The notes below the pieces were generated by a model that saw only the letters and a program-made list of their open reading frames with translations, had not been told where the DNA came from and did no database searches. DNA of 7,909 nucleotides from an archaeon (GTDB taxonomy: Archaea; Nanobdellota; Nanobdellia; SCGC-AAA011-G17; GW2011-AR18): assembly GCA_023245385.1 (NCBI GenBank), contig JAHFKM010000037.1:1-7909 (forward strand), in the 5' to 3' direction. This document shows, in pieces, positions 1 to 6,095 of the stretch (position 1 is its first letter; each line of letters opens with the position of its first letter). A program made the position numbers and the translations under genes.

Positions 1-346
1 TTTTTTTCTTGCTTTCATTTATTACTTTTCTTATTTTTCAGGTTTATGCTAATTTTTTAAAAAGGATTACGCGTATTCATATTAATGAAAATGTTCTGCG
101 AATCCTTAGTAAGCCTGTTTGTAGTCTTCTTCTTTTTTGGTTTGTATCTGTCTCTTCGATCTCTAACTTTTTTGAAAGGGATTTTAAATTTTTTTGGACA
201 ACTTCAGAAATTACCATGAACTTGATACCTTTTCTTTCTCTAATATCATTCACAAAAAAACAGAAATAATCTTCAAACTTATCGAAGACCCACTCTTCGC
301 ACAAACACTCCGCGAAAAAACTCTAAAACAATTTAAAAAGAACTAA
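1..346 (+). pseudogene. 3' end of an unrecognised plus-strand gene, apparently frameshifted
   Basis: The gene enters from the left edge and ends at TAA 344-346. The last 50 codons (194-346, frame 2) look strongly coding: a soluble, helical, lysine-rich tail with stretches such as SFSNIIHKKTEIIFKLIEDP and LREKTLKQFKKN. This resembles the C-terminal helices of many GT4-type glycosyltransferases, but it is not enough to name the family. Frame 2 is closed by a TAA at 185-187, and there is no ATG in the 188-346 segment. Frame 3 is open from the window start to 269, and joining frame 3 to frame 2 would need only one extra T in the T7 run at 189-195. Frame 1 is also open from 61 to 219 and gives a hydrophobic peptide, so the reading upstream of about 190 is ambiguous in this T-rich DNA. 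It may be a decayed gene, a homopolymer sequencing error, or two genes. The function is unknown. Confidence 0.45.
314..342 (-). terminator. Candidate T-rich terminator for the SUF operon
   Basis: Immediately after the TAG of the last operon gene, the minus strand reads three T-rich tracts within 29 bases (TTCTTTTT, TTGTTTT, GTTTTTT). Archaeal RNA polymerase can terminate on such tracts without a hairpin. The tracts are the complement of lysine and glutamine codons at the end of the convergent plus-strand gene. No hairpin was seen. The call rests on composition and position only. Confidence 0.35.
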
Positions 347-513
347 AACTCAGCTTCATAATTCACTTTTTTTATTTTCTTCTTAGAATCCTTCTTCTCA
401 TTTGGATCACAGCCAGAACAACACGCCTCCTTCTTGGGTGTAGGAAGACCATCATTGTACTCTTTCAAAATATCCAAGGCTTCTTCAAATGCGTCTTTCT
501 TTTTCTTCTCCAT
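343..513 (-). CDS. 56-residue Cys-containing small protein, last gene of the SUF operon
   Basis: This short ORF starts one base after the sufT stop (TAAGATG) and ends at TAG 345-343. The product begins with a short acidic/amphipathic helix (FEEALDILKEYNDG, about residues 8-22), followed by a Pro/Lys linker. Its motif ACCSGCDP has C31, C32 and C35. The tail is very lysine-rich and ends in NYEAEF. There is no signal peptide or membrane segment, so it is probably cytoplasmic. Three clustered cysteines in a protein encoded with iron-sulfur assembly factors suggest metal or cluster binding, sulfur handling, or a role as an adaptor. That is inference; I do not recognise a family. No strong ribosome site is visible: an AGGA lies 13 nt upstream. 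Translation probably depends on coupling to sufT. The coherent composition, the one-base junction and the perfect fit against the convergent gene's stop support it being a real gene. Confidence 0.72.
   Translation of the reverse strand: MEKKKKDAFEEALDILKEYNDGLPTPKKEACCSGCDPNEKKDSKKKIKKVNYEAEF
366..384 (+). terminator. Candidate T-rich terminator for the convergent plus-strand gene
   Basis: Twenty bases after TAA 344-346 the plus strand has a run of seven T followed by ATTTTCTTCTT. This is an archaeal-style oligo-T termination signal. It lies inside the small SUF-operon gene, opposite its lysine codons. Inferred from composition only. Confidence 0.35.
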
Positions 514-514
514 C

Positions 515-808
515 TTACATGACCATTCCTAACAGTAACTTCACATCCTCAGAAGGCTCCCAAGGAGGATCAAATGTCAACTCGACATCAACTTCTTTCA
601 CGCCTTTTAAAGCACCGATTTTCTCTTTCACATCAGCAATTACCTGCGGACCGTATGGGCACATTGGAGAGGTCAAGGTCATTCTTACCTTAGGTTTTTC
701 TGCGTCAGGAATAAGAGCATAGATCAAACCTAAACTCCAGATATCAATTCCTAATTCAGGATCGACCACTTTCTTTAGGGCTTCAACCATTTGTTCATGT
801 GTAATCAT
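515..808 (-). CDS. sufT: SufT-like MIP18/DUF59 iron-sulfur maturation protein
   Basis: The 97-residue product is a single MIP18/DUF59 (PaaD/SufT) domain, about the usual size for the stand-alone family. Recognisable features are an N-terminal helix, the family signature DPELGIDIWSLGLIY (residues 17-31), the strand KVRMTLTSPMCPYGP with the conserved cysteine of the family, and the later strand VDVELTFDPPW. SufT proteins act in the cytoplasm as accessory factors for maturing [4Fe-4S] proteins, probably by helping transfer or hold clusters. The start overlaps the sufU stop by 14 bp. A clear Shine-Dalgarno GGAG at 816-819 lies 7 nt before the ATG, which supports this start. One base separates its TAA from the next gene. 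It sits at the end of the SUF operon as in the sufS-sufU-sufT order of mycobacteria. Confidence 0.92.
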   Translation of the reverse strand: MITHEQMVEALKKVVDPELGIDIWSLGLIYALIPDAEKPKVRMTLTSPMCPYGPQVIADVKEKIGALKGVKEVDVELTFDPPWEPSEDVKLLLGMVM

Positions 809-1205
809 TTTCGTTCTCCAGTTTTTCTCCTAAATGGTTGTATGCTGCCATTTTGATTACTTTTAATCCGAGTAAGGCGCATTTTAATCGTATTGGTGAA
901 AGTTCAATACTTAACATTTCTAAAATTTCTTCTTTTTTTAAAGTTTTAACTTCTTTAATATTTTTTCCTTTGAGGTATTCTGTGAGCATGCTTGTGCTCG
1001 CTTGTGAAATAGCGCATCCTTTTCCAGAAAATTTTATTTCCTTAATAATTCCTACTCTATCTGTTAGTAGTGTAATCTCAATAATGTCCCCACAAGATGG
1101 ATTTGAATCTCTGAAAGAAAGATTCGCGTTTTTTACAATTCCAAAATTTCTCGGATTACGATAATGATCGAGAATTATTTCCTGATACATTTCTGCGGCG
1201 TTCAT
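795..1205 (-). CDS. sufU: SufU/IscU-type iron-sulfur scaffold or sulfur-acceptor protein
   Basis: The 136-residue protein is a full-length NifU-N/IscU-fold domain. All three metal or sulfur cysteines are present: C38 in NPSCGD with the conserved D40, C64 in GKGCAIS, and C109 in SPIRLKCALLG. The R-x-K-C-A form of the last motif and the position next to sufS favour SufU over IscU; IscU would carry an LPPVKLHC-type motif. SufU accepts persulfide from SufS, via zinc-dependent ligand exchange in Bacillus, and passes sulfur to SufBCD. In IscU-type proteins the same cysteines assemble a cluster. The ATG overlaps the sufS TGA as ATGA, so translation is probably coupled; a GGAAG about 12 nt upstream may help. 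Its base use, like that of the C-terminal half of sufS, is more A- and C-ending on the coding strand than that of sufT or sufD. Confidence 0.93.
   Translation of the reverse strand: MNAAEMYQEIILDHYRNPRNFGIVKNANLSFRDSNPSCGDIIEITLLTDRVGIIKEIKFSGKGCAISQASTSMLTEYLKGKNIKEVKTLKKEEILEMLSIELSPIRLKCALLGLKVIKMAAYNHLGEKLENENDYT
816..819 (-). promoter_or_regulatory. Ribosome binding site of sufT
   Basis: The minus strand reads GGAG followed by 7 nt and the ATG at 808. It lies within the sufU coding sequence and decides the sufT start. Confidence 0.7.
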
Positions 1206-2434
1206 AGTTTGAAAATCTTCCTTGTTTTTTCTAAAGATTGTATGAATAGGTCAATCTCTTCCTTTGTTGTATAAACGTAAAAGCTCATGCGTGCGGCAGA
1301 AGCTAGTCCTAGTTTTTCTATTAATGGCTGTGCACAATGATGACCTGATCTTATTGCGATTCCATCTTCATCAACAACAGAGGTGAGATCATGAGAGTGA
1401 ATGTCTCCAAGGTTGAACGCGATCACAGCACCTCGTTTTTCAGCGGTTTTTGGGCCATAGATTTTTATTCCTTTAACTTTTGAAAGTTTTTTCAACGCGT
1501 ACGTTGTAATTTCTTTTATGTGTTTTTCTATGTTTTCTATTCCTAAGTTTTGTAAATAGTCTACTGCCGCTGCTAATCCTATTGCTCCTTCAATGTTTGG
1601 TGTTCCAGCTTCAAATTTCCAGGGTAAATCATTCCATGATACTTCTTTGAAAGAAACTTCTTTGATCATGTCTCCTCCGCCTAAGAAGGGAGGCATCTTT
1701 TCCAAAAATTTTCTTTTTCCGTATAAAATTCCAATTCCTGAAGGACCTAGCATCTTGTGCCCGGAAAAAACTAAGAAATCAGCATCAAGATCCTTTATAT
1801 CAATTTTCATATGTGGAACACTCTGACAAGCATCCACTAAGACCGGAACATGATACTTATGTGCTAAAGTGACTAACTCTTTTGCAGGATTAATCGTTCC
1901 TAAAACATTTGAAACATGCACGAACGAAAAAAACTTCGGTTTCTCTTTTAATAACGCTTCAGCCTTTTTCAAATCTAAAAATCCCTCATCATTAAAAGGA
2001 ACATACTTGATCACTGCTCCCTTTCCTTTCGCAAGCATCTGCCACGGAACAATATTACTATGATGCTCCATCTCTGTCAAGAGAACAACGTCCCCTTTCT
2101 TTAAACCAGGAGCAACAAAAGATCTTGCCACCAAATTAATTCCCTCAGTCGCATTTCTCACAAAAATCGTTTCTTTCGGATCAGCATTAATGAACGAAGC
2201 AATATTCTTTCTCGCATGCTCATACAACTCCGTTGCTTCACCACTCAAAGTATGCAAGCCACGATGAATATTTGCATAACTCCTTTTATAGAACTCATTC
2301 ACAGCATTAATCATACTCGCTGGCTTCTCACTCGAAGCCGCAGAATCCAAATAGACTAAACGCTTTCCATTCACCTTTCTTGAAAGAATAGGAAAATCTT
2401 TCCTTACGCGTTCAACATCAAATTCTTTTCCCAT
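1202..2434 (-). CDS. sufS: SufS cysteine desulfurase (class V aminotransferase fold, group II)
   Basis: This PLP enzyme of 410 residues, the normal SufS length, converts L-cysteine to L-alanine and leaves a persulfide on its active-site cysteine. Visible hallmarks are the N-terminal VYLDSAASSEKP, EMEHHSN with the cofactor-stacking histidine (124 or 125), VDACQS with the PLP-N1 aspartate D201, and SGHKMLGP with the Schiff-base lysine K227. RSGHHCAQP carries the catalytic cysteine C367 in the short group II loop. Coding starts inside the end of sufD (31-bp overlap). An in-frame TGA lies just upstream of the ATG at 2434, so this is the only sensible ATG start. A GAGGAG lies only 2 nt from the ATG, so initiation is likely coupled. 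Synonymous base use changes sharply around 1680-1790 (about residues 215-250), see findings. The SufS-SufU pairing implies that SufU replaces SufE as sulfur acceptor. Confidence 0.97.
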   Translation of the reverse strand: MGKEFDVERVRKDFPILSRKVNGKRLVYLDSAASSEKPASMINAVNEFYKRSYANIHRGLHTLSGEATELYEHARKNIASFINADPKETIFVRNATEGINLVARSFVAPGLKKGDVVLLTEMEHHSNIVPWQMLAKGKGAVIKYVPFNDEGFLDLKKAEALLKEKPKFFSFVHVSNVLGTINPAKELVTLAHKYHVPVLVDACQSVPHMKIDIKDLDADFLVFSGHKMLGPSGIGILYGKRKFLEKMPPFLGGGDMIKEVSFKEVSWNDLPWKFEAGTPNIEGAIGLAAAVDYLQNLGIENIEKHIKEITTYALKKLSKVKGIKIYGPKTAEKRGAVIAFNLGDIHSHDLTSVVDEDGIAIRSGHHCAQPLIEKLGLASAARMSFYVYTTKEEIDLFIQSLEKTRKIFKL

Positions 2435-3312
2435 TGCTCCTCAATCAACTCGCTAATTTTTTTATCTTCAATGAGTTCTGCTAAAAACCCCTTGACAATT
2501 AATTTCTTCGCTTCAATCAATGAAACACCTCTTGTACTTAAGTAAAACAACTGCTCCTCATCGATCGTAGAAACAGAAGCAGAATGACCAGCCTGCACAT
2601 CCGCGCTCTCAATCTCCAAAGCAGGAATCGCCTGAGCAGAAGCGTTCTTATCTAACAGTAAGGCATGAGCGCTCACAGAGGTATTCACCTCAGCAGTATC
2701 TTTTTCTACTTTTACATTCGCATGCACAAGACCCTTACTCGCATCTGTTAAAACACTCCGGATCTTTACCAAACTTGTTGTATGATCTGAAGCATGATTA
2801 ATAGTTATCTTATTTTCCGCACTCGCAAGCTTCGTCCCGAAATTAATTTCTGTATCAGAAAAATCCGCTCCTTGGCCAATTAAATTACAATCTACTTTTA
2901 TTGAAGAAGTTCCACTTGAAAGATTCGCAACTCTTCTCTGCACAACACTTTCTCTTTCACAGCTTAACTCGTTTTTTAATTTTAAATTTGAAGAAGCTTG
3001 ATGCAGCTCATGAATATTTAACCTTCCACGCTCTTTTACCAGTATTTTTAGATCTAACTCTCTATCTTCTTTGCCAGCAGAACCTATAAAAAAATCAAGC
3101 TCGGCTTCTTTTCCTACAAACACATTTATCAGTATCGGGATGCCAGCGCCATCAAGAAGACAACGCGCAGTCCCCTTTCCCTTTTCCAGAACAACAAAAA
3201 TACCTTCAGAATTTTTAAAATTCTTCGAAACGCTTTCTGAACTTTCAAAAACGACAGCTCCCTCTCTATCAAGCTTCAAACCGTTCCTATCCAAACTTTT
3301 TTCTGAAAACAT
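2404..3312 (-). CDS. sufD: SufD, scaffold subunit of the SufBCD complex (short form)
   Basis: SufD pairs with SufB and SufC to build new iron-sulfur clusters. The 302-residue product has the SufBD right-handed beta-helix core (about residues 60-245) and the C-terminal helical SufC-binding part, with the family signature EEQLFYLSTRG (252-262) followed by SLIEAKKLIVKGF. H243 in QAGHSASV aligns by position with E. coli SufD H360, a residue of the cluster-forming site at the SufB-SufD interface; the neighbouring E. coli C358 is A241 here. It is about 120 residues shorter than E. coli SufD (423), mostly lacking the N-terminal region, as is common in compact archaeal forms. It starts 10 bp after sufB with a strong AGGAG at spacing 7. 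Its C-terminal signature closely parallels that of SufB, as expected for paralogues. Confidence 0.93.
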   Translation of the reverse strand: MFSEKSLDRNGLKLDREGAVVFESSESVSKNFKNSEGIFVVLEKGKGTARCLLDGAGIPILINVFVGKEAELDFFIGSAGKEDRELDLKILVKERGRLNIHELHQASSNLKLKNELSCERESVVQRRVANLSSGTSSIKVDCNLIGQGADFSDTEINFGTKLASAENKITINHASDHTTSLVKIRSVLTDASKGLVHANVKVEKDTAEVNTSVSAHALLLDKNASAQAIPALEIESADVQAGHSASVSTIDEEQLFYLSTRGVSLIEAKKLIVKGFLAELIEDKKISELIEEQWEKNLMLNA

Positions 3313-3319
3313 TTTAAAG

Positions 3320-3324
3320 CTCCT
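3320..3324 (-). promoter_or_regulatory. Ribosome binding site of sufD
   Basis: The minus strand reads AGGAG, overlapping the sufB TAG stop, then 7 nt and the sufD ATG at 3312. This is the clearest Shine-Dalgarno site in the operon and sits at the only junction with a gap of 10 bp. Confidence 0.75.
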
Positions 3325-4744
3325 AACACACAGAACCTTCCATTTCTAAGCGGATTAATTTATTCAATTCAATCGCATATTCCATAGGTAACTCTTTCGT
3401 GAACTCCGCAATAAAACCTAAAACAATCATCGCTGAGGCCTCAGATTCTGAAAGACCACGAGACATCAAATAAAACAACTGTTCTTCTCCAATTTTCCCT
3501 ACCTTTGCTTCATGCGCAATCGTCGCATCCTTTTCATCAATCTGCATCGTAGGATAGGTATCAGAACGAGAATCCTTATCTAACATCAACGCATCACACT
3601 TCACTGTAGACTTCACATTCTTCGCACCCTTCGCAACTCTCACTAACCCTCTATAACTCGATCGTCCTCCATTTTTACTAATTGACTTTGAAATAATTCT
3701 TGAAGAAGTATTCGGAGCGAGATGAATGACTTTCCCACCTGTATCCTGATGCTGACCCTTAGAAGCAAATGCTACTGACAGGATGTCTGCTTTCGCATGC
3801 TCTCCTTTTAAATAAACTGAAGGATATTTCATTGTGAGCTTCGACCCAGCATTCATATCAATCCATTCTACAGTCGCATTCTCGTACGCAAAGGCTCTCT
3901 TGGTTACTAAGTTGTACACATTGTTTGACCAGTTCTGAATAGTCACATATCTAATTCTCGCGTTTGGTTTCGCAACTAACTCTACAACTGCAGCGTGTAA
4001 AGAATCTGAAGAATAAGTTGGTGAACTGCACCCTTCAAAATAGACAACTTCTGATCCTTCGTCAGCAATGATTAATGTTCTTTCAAATTGTCCCATATTT
4101 TTAGAATTAATTCTGAAATACGCTTGCAGTGGTGTTTTTACTTTCACTCCTTTTGGAACGTAAATAAACGAACCACCAGACCAGCACGCAGTATTTAACG
4201 CAGCAAACTTATTATCCCCTGCAGGAACAATCTTTCCAAAATATTCTCTCACTAACTCTGGATGTTCTTTCATTGCAGTATCCATATCGCAGAAAATAAC
4301 TCCCTGCTTTGCTAAATCTGCGTGAATCATATGATACACACTTTCAGATTCAAATTGAGCACCGGAACCTGCTAAGAATTTTCTTTCAGCTTCTGGAATT
4401 CCTAATTTTTCAAAAGTTTTTTTAATTTCCTCAGGAACCTTGTCCCAACTATCCTCCGATTGCGCGCTTGATTTTAGAAAATACGTCACATTATCAAAAT
4501 CAATGCTTTTCATATCTCCGCCCCAGGTTGGCATAGGTTTTTTGAAAAATATTTTCAAGGCACTCAAACGCGCAGTACGCATCCACTCTGGTTCGTTCTT
4601 AATCTCAGAAATCTTTTTTACTGTTTCCTCGTTCAGTCCTTTATCTAATTTGATTAAAGGTTTATCCTCTACGTTGAAACCAAACTTTTCTTCGTAATTC
4701 TCATTAATCAACTGCAGTTCTTCGACGCTCATTTTTCCAACCAT
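3323..4744 (-). CDS. sufB: SufB, core scaffold subunit of the SufBCD complex
   Basis: SufB receives sulfur and assembles nascent clusters together with SufC and SufD. The 473-residue product matches the usual length. Visible family blocks are HMIHADLAKQGVIFCDMD (138-155), ACWSGGSFIYVPKGV (186-200), EGCSSPTYSSDSLHAAVVE (237-255), the beta-helix core, and the C-terminal signature GEEQLFYLMSRGL (419-431). C383 in VKCDALML lies at the position of E. coli C405, and E412 in AHEAK at that of E434, both cluster-building residues; the equivalence is by motif and offset from the C-terminus. The start at 4744 gives a 16-bp overlap with sufC and has an AAGG 6 nt upstream. The alternative ATG at 4732 (fifth codon) gives a canonical ATGA overlap with the sufC stop, which is the junction type seen twice elsewhere in this operon, and may be the true start. 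Confidence 0.96.
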   Translation of the reverse strand: MVGKMSVEELQLINENYEEKFGFNVEDKPLIKLDKGLNEETVKKISEIKNEPEWMRTARLSALKIFFKKPMPTWGGDMKSIDFDNVTYFLKSSAQSEDSWDKVPEEIKKTFEKLGIPEAERKFLAGSGAQFESESVYHMIHADLAKQGVIFCDMDTAMKEHPELVREYFGKIVPAGDNKFAALNTACWSGGSFIYVPKGVKVKTPLQAYFRINSKNMGQFERTLIIADEGSEVVYFEGCSSPTYSSDSLHAAVVELVAKPNARIRYVTIQNWSNNVYNLVTKRAFAYENATVEWIDMNAGSKLTMKYPSVYLKGEHAKADILSVAFASKGQHQDTGGKVIHLAPNTSSRIISKSISKNGGRSSYRGLVRVAKGAKNVKSTVKCDALMLDKDSRSDTYPTMQIDEKDATIAHEAKVGKIGEEQLFYLMSRGLSESEASAMIVLGFIAEFTKELPMEYAIELNKLIRLEMEGSVC

Positions 4745-5481
4745 CCATAACCTTCGTTCTCAACCTTTTTTATTAACTCAGGACTTCCAGACAAGACGAT
4801 CTTTCCATTTGCTATAATATGGACGACGTCCGGCTTCAAAAGCTCCAACATTTTAGGATAATGTGTGATCACTAAGGCGCTAAACTCAGGGCTGCGTAAA
4901 CTATTAATCGCATCCGCCACGACCTGCAAGGCATCGACATCCAATCCAGAATCTGTTTCATCGAGAATCGCTAACTGTGGTTTAAGCATGAGCAATTGTA
5001 AAATTTCAGCCCGCTTCTTTTCTCCACCTGAAAAACCAACATTCAGATGACGAGACGCGAAACTCGCATCCTTTCCGATCTTTGCTAATGCTGTCTTCAA
5101 TTCTTTACTGTACTCTACTGGAGAAAGGTTCTGATTTCTTGCTTTCAAAGAAGCAAACAAGAATTGTGAAAGCGAAAGTCCAGCAACTTCCATTGGATAT
5201 TGGAATGCTAAAAAAATTCCTTCTTTAGAACGCTCAGCAGGAGACAATGTTAAAAGCTCTTTCTCTCCGAAAAAAATCCTTCCAGTTTCTACCTTGTATT
5301 TTGGATGACCAGCAATCACATAAGACAATGTTGATTTTCCAGAACCATTCGGACCCATCAACGCATGGATTTCTCCAGGCTTCACTTCTAACGAAAGGCC
5401 TTCCAGAATCTTCTTCTCATTCGTAGACGCTGAAAGATTTTCAATCCTCAACACTTTTTTTTGTTCAGTTAGTGTGTTCAT
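4729..5481 (-). CDS. sufC: SufC, ABC-type ATPase of the SufBCD complex
   Basis: SufC is a cytoplasmic ABC ATPase, not a transporter, that drives conformational change of SufB-SufD during cluster assembly. At 250 residues it is typical in length. Motifs in order are Walker A GPNGSGKST (43-51), the SufC-type Q-loop FQYPMEVAG (93-101), the ABC signature FSGGEKKR (150-157), Walker B with the extended SufC form LAILDETDSGLD (170-181), and the H-loop ITHYPK (H207). The ATG overlaps the regulator's TGA as ATGA, and GGTGA 7 nt upstream matches the anti-Shine-Dalgarno. It is the first structural gene after the regulator, giving the order C-B-D-S-U-T rather than Gram-positive C-D-S-U-B. Confidence 0.97.
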   Translation of the reverse strand: MNTLTEQKKVLRIENLSASTNEKKILEGLSLEVKPGEIHALMGPNGSGKSTLSYVIAGHPKYKVETGRIFFGEKELLTLSPAERSKEGIFLAFQYPMEVAGLSLSQFLFASLKARNQNLSPVEYSKELKTALAKIGKDASFASRHLNVGFSGGEKKRAEILQLLMLKPQLAILDETDSGLDVDALQVVADAINSLRSPEFSALVITHYPKMLELLKPDVVHIIANGKIVLSGSPELIKKVENEGYGWLEK

Positions 5482-6008
5482 CGTTCTTTCACCATTTCTA
5501 GGAATGCTATTGTTTCTCCGTGGATGTCTTTGATGGGGACTGTTGAGACTTGGAGTTGTTTATTTTCTAGGTCTGTAAAAACAACTTCTTTCTTTCCGCT
5601 TAGAAATGTTTTTTCTGCGGGACAGTTCTGGCAGGTTTCTTTTTCATTAAAGTTTTCAAAACACTTTTTTTCTTTCGGGAGGTGTACTTTATTATTTGCC
5701 CATAGTACTTCTTTATTTCTTGAGACGAGGTAGATTTTTTCATCTAGGTTATTCAGGAGTTCTTTGAAGCTTTCACTTATATGATTAGTTGTGTTAAGTA
5801 AGGAGAATAATGGTGCTTTGTTGATTGACCAGAGTTTTGTTCTTCCTAATTCTCTGCATTCGATGAGGTTTTCAGCTTTTAATAAGGCGAGGTATTTTGA
5901 TAGGGTGTGTCTTTCCAGATTGAGTTTTTCGCAGAGTTCGTTTGTGCTTAAGCCGTGTTCTGCTTTTTTTAAAAAGTTTAGGGTGTTTTCTTTGAGTGCT
6001 GTGTTCAT
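5478..6008 (-). CDS. Winged-helix (ArsR/MarR-like) regulator with a Cys-rich PAS-like domain; probable SUF operon regulator
   Basis: The first gene of the SUF operon encodes 176 residues from the ATG at 6008. Residues 1 to about 66 form a winged helix: LSTNELCEKLNLERHTLSKY is the helix-turn-helix and GRTKLWSI the wing. Residues about 85-176 look like a PAS domain (KIYLVSRNKEVLWAN near its start, TVPIKDIHGETIAFLEMV at its end). Inside it is C-x9-C-x2-C-P (C116, C126, C129), the motif of a known subset of Cys-bearing PAS domains; C26 and C51 lie in the DNA-binding part. These cysteines could hold an iron-sulfur cluster or zinc, or act as thiol switches (inference). It occupies the place of SufR or IscR but is not an obvious member of either. 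A longer reading from ATG 6062 (194 residues) is open, but it would translate the operator repeats and TATA box, so I prefer 6008 and leaderless translation. Confidence 0.85.
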   Translation of the reverse strand: MNTALKENTLNFLKKAEHGLSTNELCEKLNLERHTLSKYLALLKAENLIECRELGRTKLWSINKAPLFSLLNTTNHISESFKELLNNLDEKIYLVSRNKEVLWANNKVHLPKEKKCFENFNEKETCQNCPAEKTFLSGKKEVVFTDLENKQLQVSTVPIKDIHGETIAFLEMVKER

Positions 6009-6029
6009 TCTTCTTGGATGATTAGTTTC

Positions 6030-6037
6030 TATATAAA
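6030..6037 (-). promoter_or_regulatory. TATA box of the SUF operon promoter
   Basis: The minus strand reads TTTATATA, a match to the archaeal consensus TTTAWATA. Its centre lies 25.5 nt before the A of the ATG at 6008. Archaeal transcription normally starts about 26 nt downstream of the TATA centre, so the message would begin at or next to the start codon (leaderless). Confidence 0.7.
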
Positions 6038-6058
6038 GGTTACCATTATTGGTTACCA
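6038..6058. promoter_or_regulatory. Candidate operator: two GGTTACCA repeats between the divergent promoters
   Basis: Two identical 8-bp copies of GGTTACCA lie at 6038-6045 and 6051-6058, separated by 5 bp (13 bp start to start). Each contains the odd dyad GGT-T-ACC. The distal copy extends to an 11-bp palindrome TTGGTTACCAA (6049-6059). The proximal copy abuts the SUF TATA box, where TFB would contact DNA, so a bound protein there should hinder promoter assembly. The likely binder is the winged-helix protein encoded immediately downstream; this is inferred from position. Confidence 0.55.
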
Positions 6059-6066
6059 ACATTTCA

Positions 6067-6074
6067 TTTAAATA
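6067..6074 (+). promoter_or_regulatory. TATA box of the divergent plus-strand gene
   Basis: TTTAAATA is a match to the archaeal consensus TTTAWATA. Its centre is 25.5 nt before the A of the ATG at 6096, exactly the same distance as on the other strand, again predicting a leaderless message. An earlier ATG at 6091 (two codons then TGA) would lie upstream of the predicted transcript start. Confidence 0.68.
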
Positions 6075-6095
6075 AACTTCGTCTTTAAAAATGGT

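Noticed and set aside
77..304. Minus-strand ORF of 75 codons downstream of the SUF operon
   Set aside because: It overlaps the strongly coding plus-strand tail at 194-346, has no ribosome site, and its peptide is a low-complexity by-product of AT-rich DNA.
6009..6062. N-terminal extension of the HTH-PAS regulator (18 extra codons)
   Set aside because: The extension covers the TATA box and the GGTTACCA repeats, and the winged helix starts naturally after ATG 6008.
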